This document shows positions 17,260-26,514 of a stretch of 64,000 nucleotides of DNA, in pieces; position 1 is the stretch's first letter; the number at the start of each line of letters is the position of its first letter. The DNA comes from Stakelama pacifica (GTDB taxonomy: Bacteria; Pseudomonadota; Alphaproteobacteria; Sphingomonadales; Sphingomonadaceae), in the NCBI RefSeq assembly GCF_004361835.1, contig NZ_SNWD01000010.1:1-64000 (forward strand), written 5' to 3'. Both the position numbers and the translations under genes were made by a program. The notes under the pieces were generated by a model, which saw only the letters and a list, made by a program, of their open reading frames with translations, had not been told where the DNA came from and did no database searches.

Positions 17260-17763
17260 ATGACACAGCAGCAGGTAACGACCAGCGGTGGCGTTCGCCT
17301 CACCGTCCGGGCGGCGGAGAAAGACGATTCGGCCCTGCTGGATGAATTTTTCGAACACGTATCGCCCGAAGATCTGCGATTCCGCTTTCTTTCGAGCGTG
17401 CGCAAGGTCGGCGCGGATCAGATCGCCGCGATGACCGATATCGATCATCGGCAAACTGAAAATCTGCTTGGTTTTGAAGAGGAAAGCGGGCGGCTCGTCG
17501 CGACCGCAATGCTTGCCTGCGATGCCGCGATGGAGCGCGGTGAAGTCGCCGTGGTACTCGACCGCGATTTCAAAGCGCGCGGGATCGGCTGGGAAATGCT
17601 CCGCCTGATTACCGAGGCCGCTGCCGAGCGCGGCGTCAAACGGGTCGAATCGATCGAAAGCCGTGAAAATCATGCGGCGCTGAATCTGGAGCACGAGATG
17701 GGCTTTGCGCTGGAAAGCTATCCCGGCGATTCAACCCTCATGCTGGTCAGCCGGACGTTGTAA
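17260..17763 (+). CDS. GNAT-family N-acetyltransferase
   Basis: The 167-residue cytosolic protein has the GNAT fold: an N-terminal 'VRAAEKDDSALLDEFFEHV', the central beta strand 'GRLVATAMLAC', and 'VAVVLDRDFKARGIGWEML', where the acetyl-CoA pyrophosphate loop pattern R-x-x-G-I-G is seen. A final 'NHAALNLEHEMGF' stretch matches motif B. It resembles the stand-alone form of the C-terminal acetyltransferase domain found in protein-acetylating Pat-type enzymes ('SPEDLRFRFLSSV'). I chose ATG 17260 for its GGAG nine bases upstream. The substrate is unknown. Confidence 0.85.
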   Translation: MTQQQVTTSGGVRLTVRAAEKDDSALLDEFFEHVSPEDLRFRFLSSVRKVGADQIAAMTDIDHRQTENLLGFEEESGRLVATAMLACDAAMERGEVAVVLDRDFKARGIGWEMLRLITEAAAERGVKRVESIESRENHAALNLEHEMGFALESYPGDSTLMLVSRTL

Positions 17764-17860
17764 TATCGGGCGCGACGCTGCGCTCCGGGTTGCTCTTGCC
17801 GCGCCGCTATATTGCAGATCGCCCGGCCGCGTGGAATATTGCGGCGCGGAGGGGATAAGA

Positions 17861-18787
17861 GTGGCAATTCCGGACTATCAAACGCTCATGCTGCCGGTCC
17901 TGAAACTGGCAGCCACCAACGAAATGCGCGTACCGCAGGCCGCCGAGATAATCGCTGAAGATTTCAATCTGAGCGAGGCGGAAAAGAACGAACTTCTGCC
18001 GAGTGGACGGCAGCGGATATTGCACAACCGAATTCACTGGGCAAAATTCTACATGTCGAAGGCCGGGTTGATCGACAGCCCGAAAAAGGGCGTGTTTACG
18101 GCATCCGAAGAAGGCCGCAAACTGCTGGCGCGAAACCTCCCGGCAATCGACAATGATGTTCTGAAAAAATATTCATCCTTTGTCGATTTCTACCATGCCG
18201 GGGCGAGCAATAAGCCGAAAGCCGAAGAACCTGCCTTGCAATCTGCCGCCGATTCACCCGCGACGCCGGAGGAGCAGATCGATGCGGCTCACCATGTTCT
18301 GCAATCGGCGCTGGGCAGCGAATTGTTGCAGCGTATTCTGAATAATTCGCCCGGTTTCTTCGAACAGATCATCGTCGACCTGCTGGTCGCCATGGGCTAT
18401 GGCGGCAACCACCGGAATGCTGCGCTGCGGTTGGGAAAAAGCGGCGATAACGGCGTGGATGGCGTGATTGATGAGGACCGGCTTGGCCTTGATCGTATCT
18501 ATGTTCAGGCCAAACGCTATCAGACCAACATCGTCCAGCGGCCTGAAGTGCAGGCCTTTGTCGGCAGTCTGGTCGGGTTCGGCGCCAATAAGGGCGTGTT
18601 CGTGACAACGTCGAAGTTCAGCTCCGGCGCGCGCGATTATGTTGCGCAGATACCCCAGCGGGTAATCCTGATCGACGGGAGCCGGCTGACCGACCTGATG
18701 ATCGAACATGACGTCGGTATCCGCGTTTCGCGTACAGTCGCCATCAAACGGATTGACGAGGATTTTTTCGGCGAAGCGTTGGGATGA
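17861..18787 (+). CDS. mrr: Mrr-type restriction endonuclease
   Basis: The 308-residue protein has an N-terminal winged-helix domain (about residues 1-90: 'MLPVLKLAATNEMRV' ... 'GVFTASEEGRKLL') and a C-terminal Mrr_cat nuclease domain (about 165-290). The nuclease core is visible: 'GFFEQIIVDLLVAMGYGG', then Asp in 'GDNGVDGVIDED' and 'IYVQAKRY', the D...QxK active-site pattern. Mrr enzymes are type IV systems that cut methylated foreign DNA. The start is GTG 17861 with GGAGGGG seven bases upstream. No methyltransferase is adjacent, as expected for this type. It converges with the SLC13 transporter gene, 25 bases apart. Confidence 0.92.
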   Translation: MAIPDYQTLMLPVLKLAATNEMRVPQAAEIIAEDFNLSEAEKNELLPSGRQRILHNRIHWAKFYMSKAGLIDSPKKGVFTASEEGRKLLARNLPAIDNDVLKKYSSFVDFYHAGASNKPKAEEPALQSAADSPATPEEQIDAAHHVLQSALGSELLQRILNNSPGFFEQIIVDLLVAMGYGGNHRNAALRLGKSGDNGVDGVIDEDRLGLDRIYVQAKRYQTNIVQRPEVQAFVGSLVGFGANKGVFVTTSKFSSGARDYVAQIPQRVILIDGSRLTDLMIEHDVGIRVSRTVAIKRIDEDFFGEALG

Positions 18788-18812
18788 TCCGCGACCGCCT
18801 TCGCCCGCAAAT

Positions 18813-20621
18813 TCAGAAAAACCAGCTGATCGCTACGCACGCGGTCAGGCCGACTGCGATGTTGAGCGGCAGGCCGATCTTCACGAAGTCGGTGAAGCGG
18901 TAATTGGCGGCGCCGTAAACGAGCGTGTTGGTCTGATAGCCGATCGGCGTGGCGAAGCTGGCGCTGGCACCGAACATCACGGCGACGATCATCTGGCGCG
19001 GATCAACGTGCAGCACGTCGCCCAGACCGATCACGATCGGGGTCATGATGACGGCGACGGCATTGTTGGTGACCGTTTCGGTCAGCAGGCTGGTCAGCGC
19101 ATAGACCCCGATCAGCAGCATCAGGGGCGAAGCGTGCGTCAGCATGGGCTGTGCCCATCGCACGATCAGTTCGACCGTCCCTGCATTTTGCAGCCCGATA
19201 CCGAAGGCGAGCATGCCGAAGATCAGGACCAGCGTATTGCCGTCGATCACGCCCCAGGCTTCTTCCGGTTCGACGCACCGGGTGATGAGCACGATCGCAA
19301 CGCCGCCCAGTGCCAAGGCTTCGATGGGGAGCGCAAAGACAGCGGCAAGCCCCACGATCGCCGCGAGCGTCAGGATGGCGATCGGCGCTTTTCGCCGCTT
19401 GAACGCGCGGGCCGGCGCCCGGGTGACCTGGGCGAGATTGGCATTGCCCTGAAGCGCGCTGGCGGCGTCCGGCGCGGCCGCGACCAGCAGCCGGTCGCCC
19501 GCACGGACGCGGACTTCGGCAAGGCTGGGGCCGGCGACATGGCGCGGGCGCGACAGCCCCAGCACGCGTAGCCTCAGCCGTGAGAGCAACGGAATATCGG
19601 CCAGCCGCCGCCCGATGATCGGGTGCGAAGGCGACACCACCGCCTCGATCAGCTTCGCATCCTTGTCGCGATCGGGGCCGCTCATCGTGATGCCGCCGCC
19701 CATGCCGGTCAGACCGACACGGAAATCCGGGCTTTCGGCGAGGCTGGCGAGTTCCGACGGACTCGCCGCGACAACGAACTGATCGCCGCTCTGGATCTCC
19801 AGCGCTTCGATATCGTGGCGATAAAGGGTCAGTCCGCGCTGAACCGCCATGATGCGGATGCCTTCGCGCCGCGAAAGCGCGCTTTCGCCGATCACCTGGC
19901 CGATAAAGCCGCTCTCGGGACTGACAAGAAGATGCGAAAGATAGCTGTCGCTTTCGCCCTGTTCGGCAAGGCCCACCGGCTCGCGGTCGGGCAGCAGGAT
20001 CGGACCGAGAATGGCGAGGAACAGGATACCCGCCAGCGCGACGATGACACCGACACCGGTAATTTCGAAAATGCCGAATGCCGGCTGACCATGCGACGTC
20101 GCGACCCCGGCCACCAGCAGGTTGGTCGAGGTACCGATCAGCGTCAGCGTCCCGCCCAGAATCGATACATAGGAGAGGGGAATCAGCAGGCGGGTCGCCG
20201 ACATCTGGAGCAACCGCGCCAGCCGCTTCACGATCGGGATCATCACGATCACGACCGGCGTATTGTTCATGAATGCCGAGGCGAGCAGCGTACCGCCGCC
20301 GATTTCGGCGAGTGCGAGACGCGGGCGGCGCTGGGTTCGCCGGATGACCCATCCCGATACTTCCTCCAGCGCGCCGGTACGCAGCAGCGCGCCCGATATC
20401 ACGAACATCGCGCCGATAGTGATCGGTGCCGGATTGCCGAACACACCCAGCAGCTGATCGGGCGATACGAAGCCGAGCGCCATCATCGCGACGCCGCCCG
20501 CCACCGCCAGTACCACAGGCGACATGCGTTCGGTCGCGAACAGGACGAACAGAGCGATCAGCAGGACAAGCCCGATCACAGCGCCATGATCAGCGATCAT
20601 CTGATGAAGGAAAGCGATCAC
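18813..20621 (-). CDS. SLC13/DASS-type permease with two RCK_C (TrkA_C) domains
   Basis: The 602-residue inner-membrane protein has membrane segments in residues 1-205 and 400-602, separated by a soluble middle with two RCK_C-type domains (about 215-290 and 300-380). The membrane core shows 'MNNTPVVIVMIPIVKRL' and 'TLIGTSTNLLVAGVA', the SNT-like substrate/Na+ motifs of SLC13 carriers, and the repeat 'ETVTNNAVAVIMTPIV' in the second half. The substrate could be sulfate or another anion; proteins with this layout are usually called SLC13 family permeases. It is monocistronic. Confidence 0.88.
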   Translation of the reverse strand: MIAFLHQMIADHGAVIGLVLLIALFVLFATERMSPVVLAVAGGVAMMALGFVSPDQLLGVFGNPAPITIGAMFVISGALLRTGALEEVSGWVIRRTQRRPRLALAEIGGGTLLASAFMNNTPVVIVMIPIVKRLARLLQMSATRLLIPLSYVSILGGTLTLIGTSTNLLVAGVATSHGQPAFGIFEITGVGVIVALAGILFLAILGPILLPDREPVGLAEQGESDSYLSHLLVSPESGFIGQVIGESALSRREGIRIMAVQRGLTLYRHDIEALEIQSGDQFVVAASPSELASLAESPDFRVGLTGMGGGITMSGPDRDKDAKLIEAVVSPSHPIIGRRLADIPLLSRLRLRVLGLSRPRHVAGPSLAEVRVRAGDRLLVAAAPDAASALQGNANLAQVTRAPARAFKRRKAPIAILTLAAIVGLAAVFALPIEALALGGVAIVLITRCVEPEEAWGVIDGNTLVLIFGMLAFGIGLQNAGTVELIVRWAQPMLTHASPLMLLIGVYALTSLLTETVTNNAVAVIMTPIVIGLGDVLHVDPRQMIVAVMFGASASFATPIGYQTNTLVYGAANYRFTDFVKIGLPLNIAVGLTACVAISWFF

Positions 20622-21029
20622 CGGCTCGATTCCCGATGGTCCGCGTGGCGGGGAAGGCAGGGTTGTTGCCGGATGGCGTTCAGCCCGGATCGTTGCATCT
20701 CATCCCTTGTCTGTCAGTGGCCGATCGCATGACGCTGATCGCAGCGCCCGGCCCGGCGACATGATGTTCGCAAGGACTGGATATCGCCAAAGCGTCGACG
20801 GGCAAATAGGTTCCGCTCCGTTCTCCCGCAGGAATGCCGACGACGCACCGGCATATTTGCCCGGAAATCGCCGGTGCCGGCTATCGTGCTGTCATCAAAA
20901 CGATTTTCTTGGTCTTCGCACCGTCCGTCGCCCCGGCGCCCTCTATAATGCCCTGTCGATGCTTCAATCGGCGCAACATCGACGATGTGCGCTTTGCTGT
21001 ATCGGTCACTTTCAGAGACGGATGTGAAT
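20622..21029. other. Intergenic region before the chemoreceptor gene
   Basis: About 400 bases between the divergent SLC13 transporter and chemoreceptor genes. I see no gene, RNA or repeat here. It must contain the promoters of both genes, but no clear -35/-10 pair stands out. Several small frames (for example 20834-21049) have no support. Confidence 0.5.
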
Positions 21030-23486
21030 ATGACGGTTCAGGCAGATAGCAAGCAATTCGATATGGCGACCCAGGATCGCGGCCTTCGCGAACTGGGCAA
21101 GATGCTCGACAGTTCGCAGGCGGTGATTGAATTTGCGCCTGACGGTACGATCCTGCGCGCGAATGACCTGTTTCTGAAGCTGATGGACTATGCGCCCGAA
21201 GAAGTGATCGGGCAACATCACAGCATCTTCTGCGAAGAGGCTTTTACCAAAAGCGCTGATTACGAATTATTCTGGCTGAGCCTGCGCAGCGGTGCGGCGA
21301 AGGACGGCGAATTCAAACGGTTCGCCCGCAACGGTCGGGAAGTCTGGATTCGCGCGAAATATTTCCCGGTGATGGATGGCGACAGCGTCAGCCATATCGT
21401 CAAGCTGGCGATGGACGTCACCGAAACGCGCCAGCAGAGCATCATGCAGCAGGGCGTGCTGGAAGCGATCAGCCGCGCTCAGGCGGTGGTCGAATTCGAC
21501 CTTGGCGGCAATGTGCTGAGCGCCAACAAAAATTTCCTCGAAATCACCGGCTATAAGCTCGACGAGATTGTCGGTCAGCATCATCGTTTGTTCTGCACCC
21601 CCGAACATGCGCGCAGCGGCGAATATGCCCAGTTCTGGGAAGCGCTGGGACGCGGCGAATATCAGAGCGGAGCATTTAAGCGGGTGGCCAAGGGCGGCCG
21701 GGAAATCTGGATTCAGGCGACCTATAACCCGATCATGGATATGCGCGGGCGACCGATCAAGATCGTCAAATATGCCATGGACGTGACGGCGCAGCGGCTC
21801 GCTGCGGCCGAAGCGGAGGGCAAGGTAGAGGCGATCGGTCGTTATCGCGGCGTCGTCGAATATGACATGACGGGCAAGATTTTGTTCGCAAACGATATTT
21901 TTGCAAAGATGCTGGGATATCGCGCGGACGAGCTGATCGGTCTTCACCATCAGGATACCAGCCATCCCGGCTGTCATATTCATGGCGATTATCGCCAGTT
22001 CTGGTATCGCATGGGGCGCGGCGAAGCGGAGGTCAGCGACTTTTTGCGCTCCGACAAAGAGGGACGTCAGCGTTGGGTGCTGTCGAGCTTCAACCCCATT
22101 TTCGATCTGGACGGCCGCCCGTCCAAGGTTGTGGAATATGCCCATGACGTGACCGAAGCGAAGCAGATCACGCTGGAATTTCAGGGCAAGGTCGACGCGA
22201 TCAGCCGCGCCGAATGCGTGCTCGAAACCATGCTCGACGGTACGATCCTCGACGCCAATGACAATTTCCTCAAAATGGTCGGCTATTCGATCGAGGAGCT
22301 GCGCGGCAAGGATCAGCGGATGCTGGTCGAACCGGAGGTCGCGCAAAGCGAAGGCTATCGCCAGCGCGAAGAAGGCGTGTCGCAGGGCGAATTTCTGTCG
22401 GGCGAGTTCAAGCGCATCGCCAAGGGCGGGCGCGAGGTCTGGATTCGCGCGACGGTCAATCCGATCCTCGATCTGTGCGGCACACCCTATAAACTCGTCA
22501 CCTATGCCATGGACGTGACCGAGGATAAGCTGAAGTCGATCGAGACCGAGAACCGGCTGGAAGCAATCGAGCGCAGTCAGGCGACGATCGAATTCGATCT
22601 GGACGGCAATGTCCTGACCGCCAATCATAATTTCCTCGCAGTGATGGGGTATACGCTGCGCGAGATCGTGGGTCAGCATCACAGCATGTTCTGCCTGCCC
22701 GAATATCTCAAAACGCAGGAATATGGTGATTTCTGGCGCCGCCTGAATTCGGGCGAGACGCATTCGGGCCGGTTCCACCGGCTCGGCAAATATGGCCGCG
22801 ACGTGCATATTCAGGCCAGCTACAGCGCGGTACGTGACCTGTCGGGTCGCCCGGTACGCGTCATCAAACATGCCTATGACATCAGCGCCCAGGTCGAGCT
22901 GGAGCAGCGGATCGCAACCAAGAGCCAGGAAATGCAGGGCATGGTCAAGCAACTGACTCAGGCGATCGAAACCATCTCCAACGGCGCTCGCGGTGCCAGC
23001 GAAGTGGCGGAAGAAACACAGGGCGCGGCGACCGAAGGCAGCGAATCGATCCGCAACGCGATCGAATCGATCGATCTGATCAGCCGTTCCTCGACTCAGA
23101 TTGCCAAGATCGTCGATGTCATCGGCGAACTGGCGAGCCAGACCAACTTGCTGGCCTTCAACGCTGCGATCGAAGCGGCGCGGGCGGGCGAGCACGGAGT
23201 CGGCTTCTCGGTTGTGGCCGAGGAGGTTCGCAAGCTCGCCGAGCGCAGCGCCGATGCCGCGAGCGAGATCGCCAAGCTGATCGATGAATCGAGCGAGCGA
23301 GTCGCGCACGGCACCGAACGGTCGCAAAGCGCGCATCAGGCGTTCGAGGGGATTGTGAAGAGCGTCGGCAGGACCAGCCGGTCGATCAGCGAGATCGCGG
23401 ATGCTGCGGTGACTCAGGAACAGCTGACGATGCAGGTCATCGGCATGATCGGCGAACTCGCCTCGACCACCCGGGCGCACGGATGA
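21030..23486 (+). CDS. Soluble methyl-accepting chemotaxis protein with five PAS repeats
   Basis: The 818-residue protein has no membrane segment and no HAMP domain. It carries five PAS units repeated every about 122 residues (starting near 31, 153, 274, 396 and 518), each with 'v-E-f-d-x-x-G-x-i-l-x-A-N-x-x-F' and a 'GYxxxEixGqhH' segment, and each ending 'YAMDVTE'-like. The MCP signalling domain follows (about 640-818) with the hairpin tip '[18 protein letters not shown]' that binds CheW and CheA. It is probably a cytoplasmic receptor sensing a small ligand, redox or energy state. I chose ATG 21030 over an upstream ATG (20985) on spacing; neither has a strong ribosome binding site. The end overlaps the CheW-like gene by ATGA. 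No cheA, cheY, cheR or cheB is in the window. Confidence 0.92.
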   Translation: MTVQADSKQFDMATQDRGLRELGKMLDSSQAVIEFAPDGTILRANDLFLKLMDYAPEEVIGQHHSIFCEEAFTKSADYELFWLSLRSGAAKDGEFKRFARNGREVWIRAKYFPVMDGDSVSHIVKLAMDVTETRQQSIMQQGVLEAISRAQAVVEFDLGGNVLSANKNFLEITGYKLDEIVGQHHRLFCTPEHARSGEYAQFWEALGRGEYQSGAFKRVAKGGREIWIQATYNPIMDMRGRPIKIVKYAMDVTAQRLAAAEAEGKVEAIGRYRGVVEYDMTGKILFANDIFAKMLGYRADELIGLHHQDTSHPGCHIHGDYRQFWYRMGRGEAEVSDFLRSDKEGRQRWVLSSFNPIFDLDGRPSKVVEYAHDVTEAKQITLEFQGKVDAISRAECVLETMLDGTILDANDNFLKMVGYSIEELRGKDQRMLVEPEVAQSEGYRQREEGVSQGEFLSGEFKRIAKGGREVWIRATVNPILDLCGTPYKLVTYAMDVTEDKLKSIETENRLEAIERSQATIEFDLDGNVLTANHNFLAVMGYTLREIVGQHHSMFCLPEYLKTQEYGDFWRRLNSGETHSGRFHRLGKYGRDVHIQASYSAVRDLSGRPVRVIKHAYDISAQVELEQRIATKSQEMQGMVKQLTQAIETISNGARGASEVAEETQGAATEGSESIRNAIESIDLISRSSTQIAKIVDVIGELASQTNLLAFNAAIEAARAGEHGVGFSVVAEEVRKLAERSADAASEIAKLIDESSERVAHGTERSQSAHQAFEGIVKSVGRTSRSISEIADAAVTQEQLTMQVIGMIGELASTTRAHG

Positions 23487-24988
23487 GCACCGACATCGTC
23501 CCGGTGAACGCCGCGTCCGCACGGTCCGCGCTCGATGTCGGGATCATGCGGCTGTGCGGGCGCGATCTTGCCGTCGCGGCCACGCATATTCGCGAAGTCG
23601 TGCCGCTGCCCGAAACGCTCTATCCGGACTTTACCGGGCACGCGGATTGCATCGGCGGGATCGTGATCCGGGGACAGGTGATCCCGGTGCTCGATATCGC
23701 CCCGCGACTGGGTTTCCCGCCGCGCAGCGGTGGATCGGGCGTGGTGCTGATCCTGCGGCATGAGGATCGCCGCATCGGCCTGGTCATGGATCTGGTTTCG
23801 GGGCTTGCCCGCATTCCCGGCGAGCGGGTCCAGCCCTTTCACCGGTCCCAGCCCGGCCCGGCGCAGATTATCGGCCATAGCTTCCCGCATCGCGACATGC
23901 TGGTCGGGCTGATCGATGCCGAAGCGATCTTTGCGCTTCCCGGCGTGGCACATGCCGTCGAAACCGGCAGCGATGCCAAACGGCGGCTGCGCAGCGACAC
24001 CCGCTCGGCGGTGCTGGTGTCGGTCGCTGACACCCATCTCGCCATCGACGCAGCGATTGTCGTGGCGACGCTGCCCGGCGTGCAGTTGCGCCCGAGCCCG
24101 GCACCGGCCAGCAAATGGGCGGGGGTGGTGCATTATCTCGGCCTCGAAGTGCCCGTGGTCGAGGATCTGACGCTGTTCGACCTTTCCGGAAGCGCGGCCG
24201 AAGGGCAGGGCGGTGCGATCATCGTGGTGAAGCTCGACGAAAAATGCCTGCTCGGTATCCGGATCGACCGGGTGCGGTCGATCCGGCAACTCGACAGCGA
24301 TTCGGTTCGCCCGCTATCCGGGGCGCTCGCCGAACGGCTGACGCTGTTCGCCGGGGCCGTGCGCGATCGCGAAGGGCTGCAAAGCCTGTATTTCGATTCT
24401 GATGCGCTGCGTGCAAACCCACGGTTGCGAATGCTCGGCGCATTGTCCCGCGAGGTGAAGGCTGAAGCGACAACCGCACCCGGCGTCATTTCCGGCGCGC
24501 AAGGGAACGGGATGCAACAGGCTTATGTCATCTTCCGCATGGGGGGGCGTCATTGTGCCGCTGCGCTCGCCACGGTGAAGCAGATCATCCCCTTGCCCGA
24601 TCAGCAATCGGGCGCGCAGTCGCCGGGTTCGGCGTTGCGCGGCATGGCCACCTATAACGGCACGCCGCTGCCGTTGCTCGGCATATCCCCAGTCGAAGAG
24701 GGCAGGAGCGCGGAAAAGCCGATGGTGCTGATCGTCGAACAGGCGGGGGCGTTTAGCGGTCTGGTCGTCGACAAGCTCGAAAATATCGTCCGCGCGGCCG
24801 AACAGCGCCGCCCCGGCCCGACGGGGCAGGGACGCTTCATTCAGGCGCGGGTCGGCGGGGCGGCAAAGGCAGTGCCGCTCTATGATCTGGCCGAGGAGGT
24901 CGATCGCCTGTCAATGACCGGCGCCGCGCCTGCCCGCGCGCTTCCTTCGCCGGCGGTACCGGTCGAAGGCGCGCGCGCCGGCGCATAG
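23483..24988 (+). CDS. Three-domain CheW-like chemotaxis coupling protein
   Basis: CheW domains (SH3-like) link receptors to the CheA kinase. This 501-residue protein appears to hold three in a row: about 18-160 ('[19 protein letters not shown]' ... '[16 protein letters not shown]'), about 178-315 ('[18 protein letters not shown]' ... '[14 protein letters not shown]'), and about 345-480 ('[20 protein letters not shown]' ... '[14 protein letters not shown]'). Usual CheW is about 150-170 residues with one domain. The ATGA overlap with the receptor gene means the two are co-translated and probably work as a dedicated pair. Such a protein could cross-link several receptors or kinases. The last 20 residues are Ala/Pro-rich. 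It converges with the fucose dehydratase gene 27 bases on. Confidence 0.88.
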   Translation: MSTDIVPVNAASARSALDVGIMRLCGRDLAVAATHIREVVPLPETLYPDFTGHADCIGGIVIRGQVIPVLDIAPRLGFPPRSGGSGVVLILRHEDRRIGLVMDLVSGLARIPGERVQPFHRSQPGPAQIIGHSFPHRDMLVGLIDAEAIFALPGVAHAVETGSDAKRRLRSDTRSAVLVSVADTHLAIDAAIVVATLPGVQLRPSPAPASKWAGVVHYLGLEVPVVEDLTLFDLSGSAAEGQGGAIIVVKLDEKCLLGIRIDRVRSIRQLDSDSVRPLSGALAERLTLFAGAVRDREGLQSLYFDSDALRANPRLRMLGALSREVKAEATTAPGVISGAQGNGMQQAYVIFRMGGRHCAAALATVKQIIPLPDQQSGAQSPGSALRGMATYNGTPLPLLGISPVEEGRSAEKPMVLIVEQAGAFSGLVVDKLENIVRAAEQRRPGPTGQGRFIQARVGGAAKAVPLYDLAEEVDRLSMTGAAPARALPSPAVPVEGARAGA

Positions 24989-25015
24989 GCAGGAGCGGCC
25001 GCGTCGCCGGGAGGT

Positions 25016-26221
25016 TCAGGCGGCGCGGGCACGGGGGAGGCAGGCGGGGCCGGTCGGTTCGAAGCTCTTATAGGTCAGGATGAATTCCTGATGCCCCAGC
25101 GCTTCGGACACGCTCGGTTCGCCGCCTGCCACGGCCAGCGTGCGTTCGTAGATTTCGGTCCCGACCGCATCGAGCGTCGCTTCCCCGTCGAGGATGCGGC
25201 CCGCATTGACGTCCATATCGGCGGCAAGGCGGCGCGCGGTATCGGGGTTCGCGCAAATCTTGATGACCGGCGAGATCGCCGACCCGACCACCGATCCTCG
25301 CCCCGTCGTGAACAGCACGACATGCGATCCGCACGCGATCAGCTCGACAATCTCGGCATTATCGGAAATGTTGGGAAAGCCGAACCGCGGTTCGCCATCG
25401 GGCACGACATCGAGCAGATACAGGCCGTTCGACGGCGGGATTTCGGCCGGGCGTACGATGCCCGAAATGGGCGAGCTGCCCGATTTGGAATAGGCGCCCA
25501 TCGATTTTTCTTCCTGCGTCGTCAGCCCGCCTTCGGCATTGCCCGGCGCAAAGCTGCCAAAGCCCATGATGGTGTAATAGCGTTCCGCCTTTTGCACCGA
25601 TGCCATCAGTTCGCGGCCGAGTTCAGGGGTTACTGCGCGATCCGCCATGATCGCCTCGCACCCGACAAGTTCGCCGGTTTCTTCGAAGATGCAGGTTGCG
25701 CCTTCGTCGACAAAACGGTCAAAGGCGCGGCCGACGGCGGGATTGGCGGTGATGCCGCTGGTCCCGTCCGACCCGCCGCAGATCGTACCGATGACCAGTT
25801 CATCGACCGCCATGGTCGTGCGCTCTGCCTTGTCCGCCTCGGCGCGAACGCGTGACACAGCGGCAAGTCCCGCTTCGATCGTGGCTGCCGTGCCGCCAAC
25901 TTCCTGAATGACCAGCGTTTCGACCGGCCGCCCGCTCGCTTCTGCAACGCGCGCCAGCCCTTCGCGATTGAAGCTCTCACAGCCGAGCGACACGATCACC
26001 AGCCCGCCCAGATTGGGATGGGCGGCAATCGCCTTCATCATCTTGTCGGCATAGCTGTTGGGGTAGCAGCCGGGAAAGCCGATCAGCTGGACATCGGTGC
26101 GATCCGCCTTGTCGACGATCCGGCGCGCGACATGATGCGCGCATTCGACGAGATAGCAGACCGCCACGACATTGCGGATTCCCTTGCGGCCGTCTTTACG
26201 TTGCCAGGCTGGGATCATCAT
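25016..26221 (-). CDS. UxaA-family sugar-acid dehydratase, catalytic subunit (L-fuconate dehydratase candidate)
   Basis: The 401-residue protein corresponds to the C-terminal catalytic part of altronate/galactarate dehydratases (UxaA/GarD). It begins 'RKDGRKGIRNVVAVCYLVECAHHVA' (about 8-32) and has 'GCYPNSYADKMM', 'GTICGGSDGTSGITANPA' and 'TTGRGSVVGSAISPVIKICANP'. In UxaA the small SAF domain and this part are one chain; here the SAF domain is the separate gene just upstream, overlapping by 4 bases (ATGA). The operon also encodes an alpha-L-fucosidase, and the remaining L-fucose pathway enzymes lie 13-18 kb away, so L-fuconate to 2-keto-3-deoxy-L-fuconate is the likeliest reaction. Altronate dehydratase-family members acting on L-fuconate and D-arabinonate are known. 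D-altronate itself is the alternative, but no uronate genes are nearby. Confidence 0.85.
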   Translation of the reverse strand: MMIPAWQRKDGRKGIRNVVAVCYLVECAHHVARRIVDKADRTDVQLIGFPGCYPNSYADKMMKAIAAHPNLGGLVIVSLGCESFNREGLARVAEASGRPVETLVIQEVGGTAATIEAGLAAVSRVRAEADKAERTTMAVDELVIGTICGGSDGTSGITANPAVGRAFDRFVDEGATCIFEETGELVGCEAIMADRAVTPELGRELMASVQKAERYYTIMGFGSFAPGNAEGGLTTQEEKSMGAYSKSGSSPISGIVRPAEIPPSNGLYLLDVVPDGEPRFGFPNISDNAEIVELIACGSHVVLFTTGRGSVVGSAISPVIKICANPDTARRLAADMDVNAGRILDGEATLDAVGTEIYERTLAVAGGEPSVSEALGHQEFILTYKSFEPTGPACLPRARAA

Positions 26222-26514
26222 GCGTTCCTTTGCTCGACCGTATCGCGCGAATGCGTGGGGATATAGTCGCTTTTCATATTGTGGAGATGGACATGCTCGC
26301 CGGTTTGTGCGGCCTGTGTCATCGACCCGATCGGTGCGCCATAGCGATAGACCTTGTCGCCCGCCTGCAAGGGGCGCCGGGCGAGTTTGTGGCCGATATC
26401 GACGGCTTTCCCAATGGTTACATTCTGCCCCTCAATCTCCACCGTATCGCCGGGTGCCAGCGCAGCGGTGACGATCAGGATATTGTCGTCGGGGTGAAGC
26501 AGTACAAGCTTCAT
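26218..26514 (-). CDS. UxaA-family dehydratase, small SAF-domain subunit
   Basis: The 98-residue protein is a stand-alone SAF domain ('LLHPDDNILIVTAALAPGDTV' early, then 'IGHKLARRPLQAGDKVYRYGAPIGS'), the piece that forms the N-terminus of single-chain altronate dehydratases and supplies residues to the active site. It overlaps the catalytic-subunit gene by 4 bases and the fucosidase gene by 4 bases (ATGA at both ends), so all three are tightly coupled. The expected product is a heteromeric iron- or metal-dependent sugar-acid dehydratase in the cytosol. Confidence 0.88.
   Translation of the reverse strand: MKLVLLHPDDNILIVTAALAPGDTVEIEGQNVTIGKAVDIGHKLARRPLQAGDKVYRYGAPIGSMTQAAQTGEHVHLHNMKSDYIPTHSRDTVEQRNA

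Noticed and set aside
21267..23522. A 751-codon open frame on the minus strand
   Set aside because: It lies wholly opposite the chemoreceptor gene, whose five PAS repeats and MCP domain are unmistakable; long antisense frames are common in high-GC coding DNA.
25016..26514. Reading the UxaA-family genes as D-altronate dehydratase for galacturonate breakdown
   Set aside because: There is no uronate isomerase, oxidoreductase or KDG kinase nearby, while the genes overlap an alpha-L-fucosidase gene and the other L-fucose steps are in the same region.
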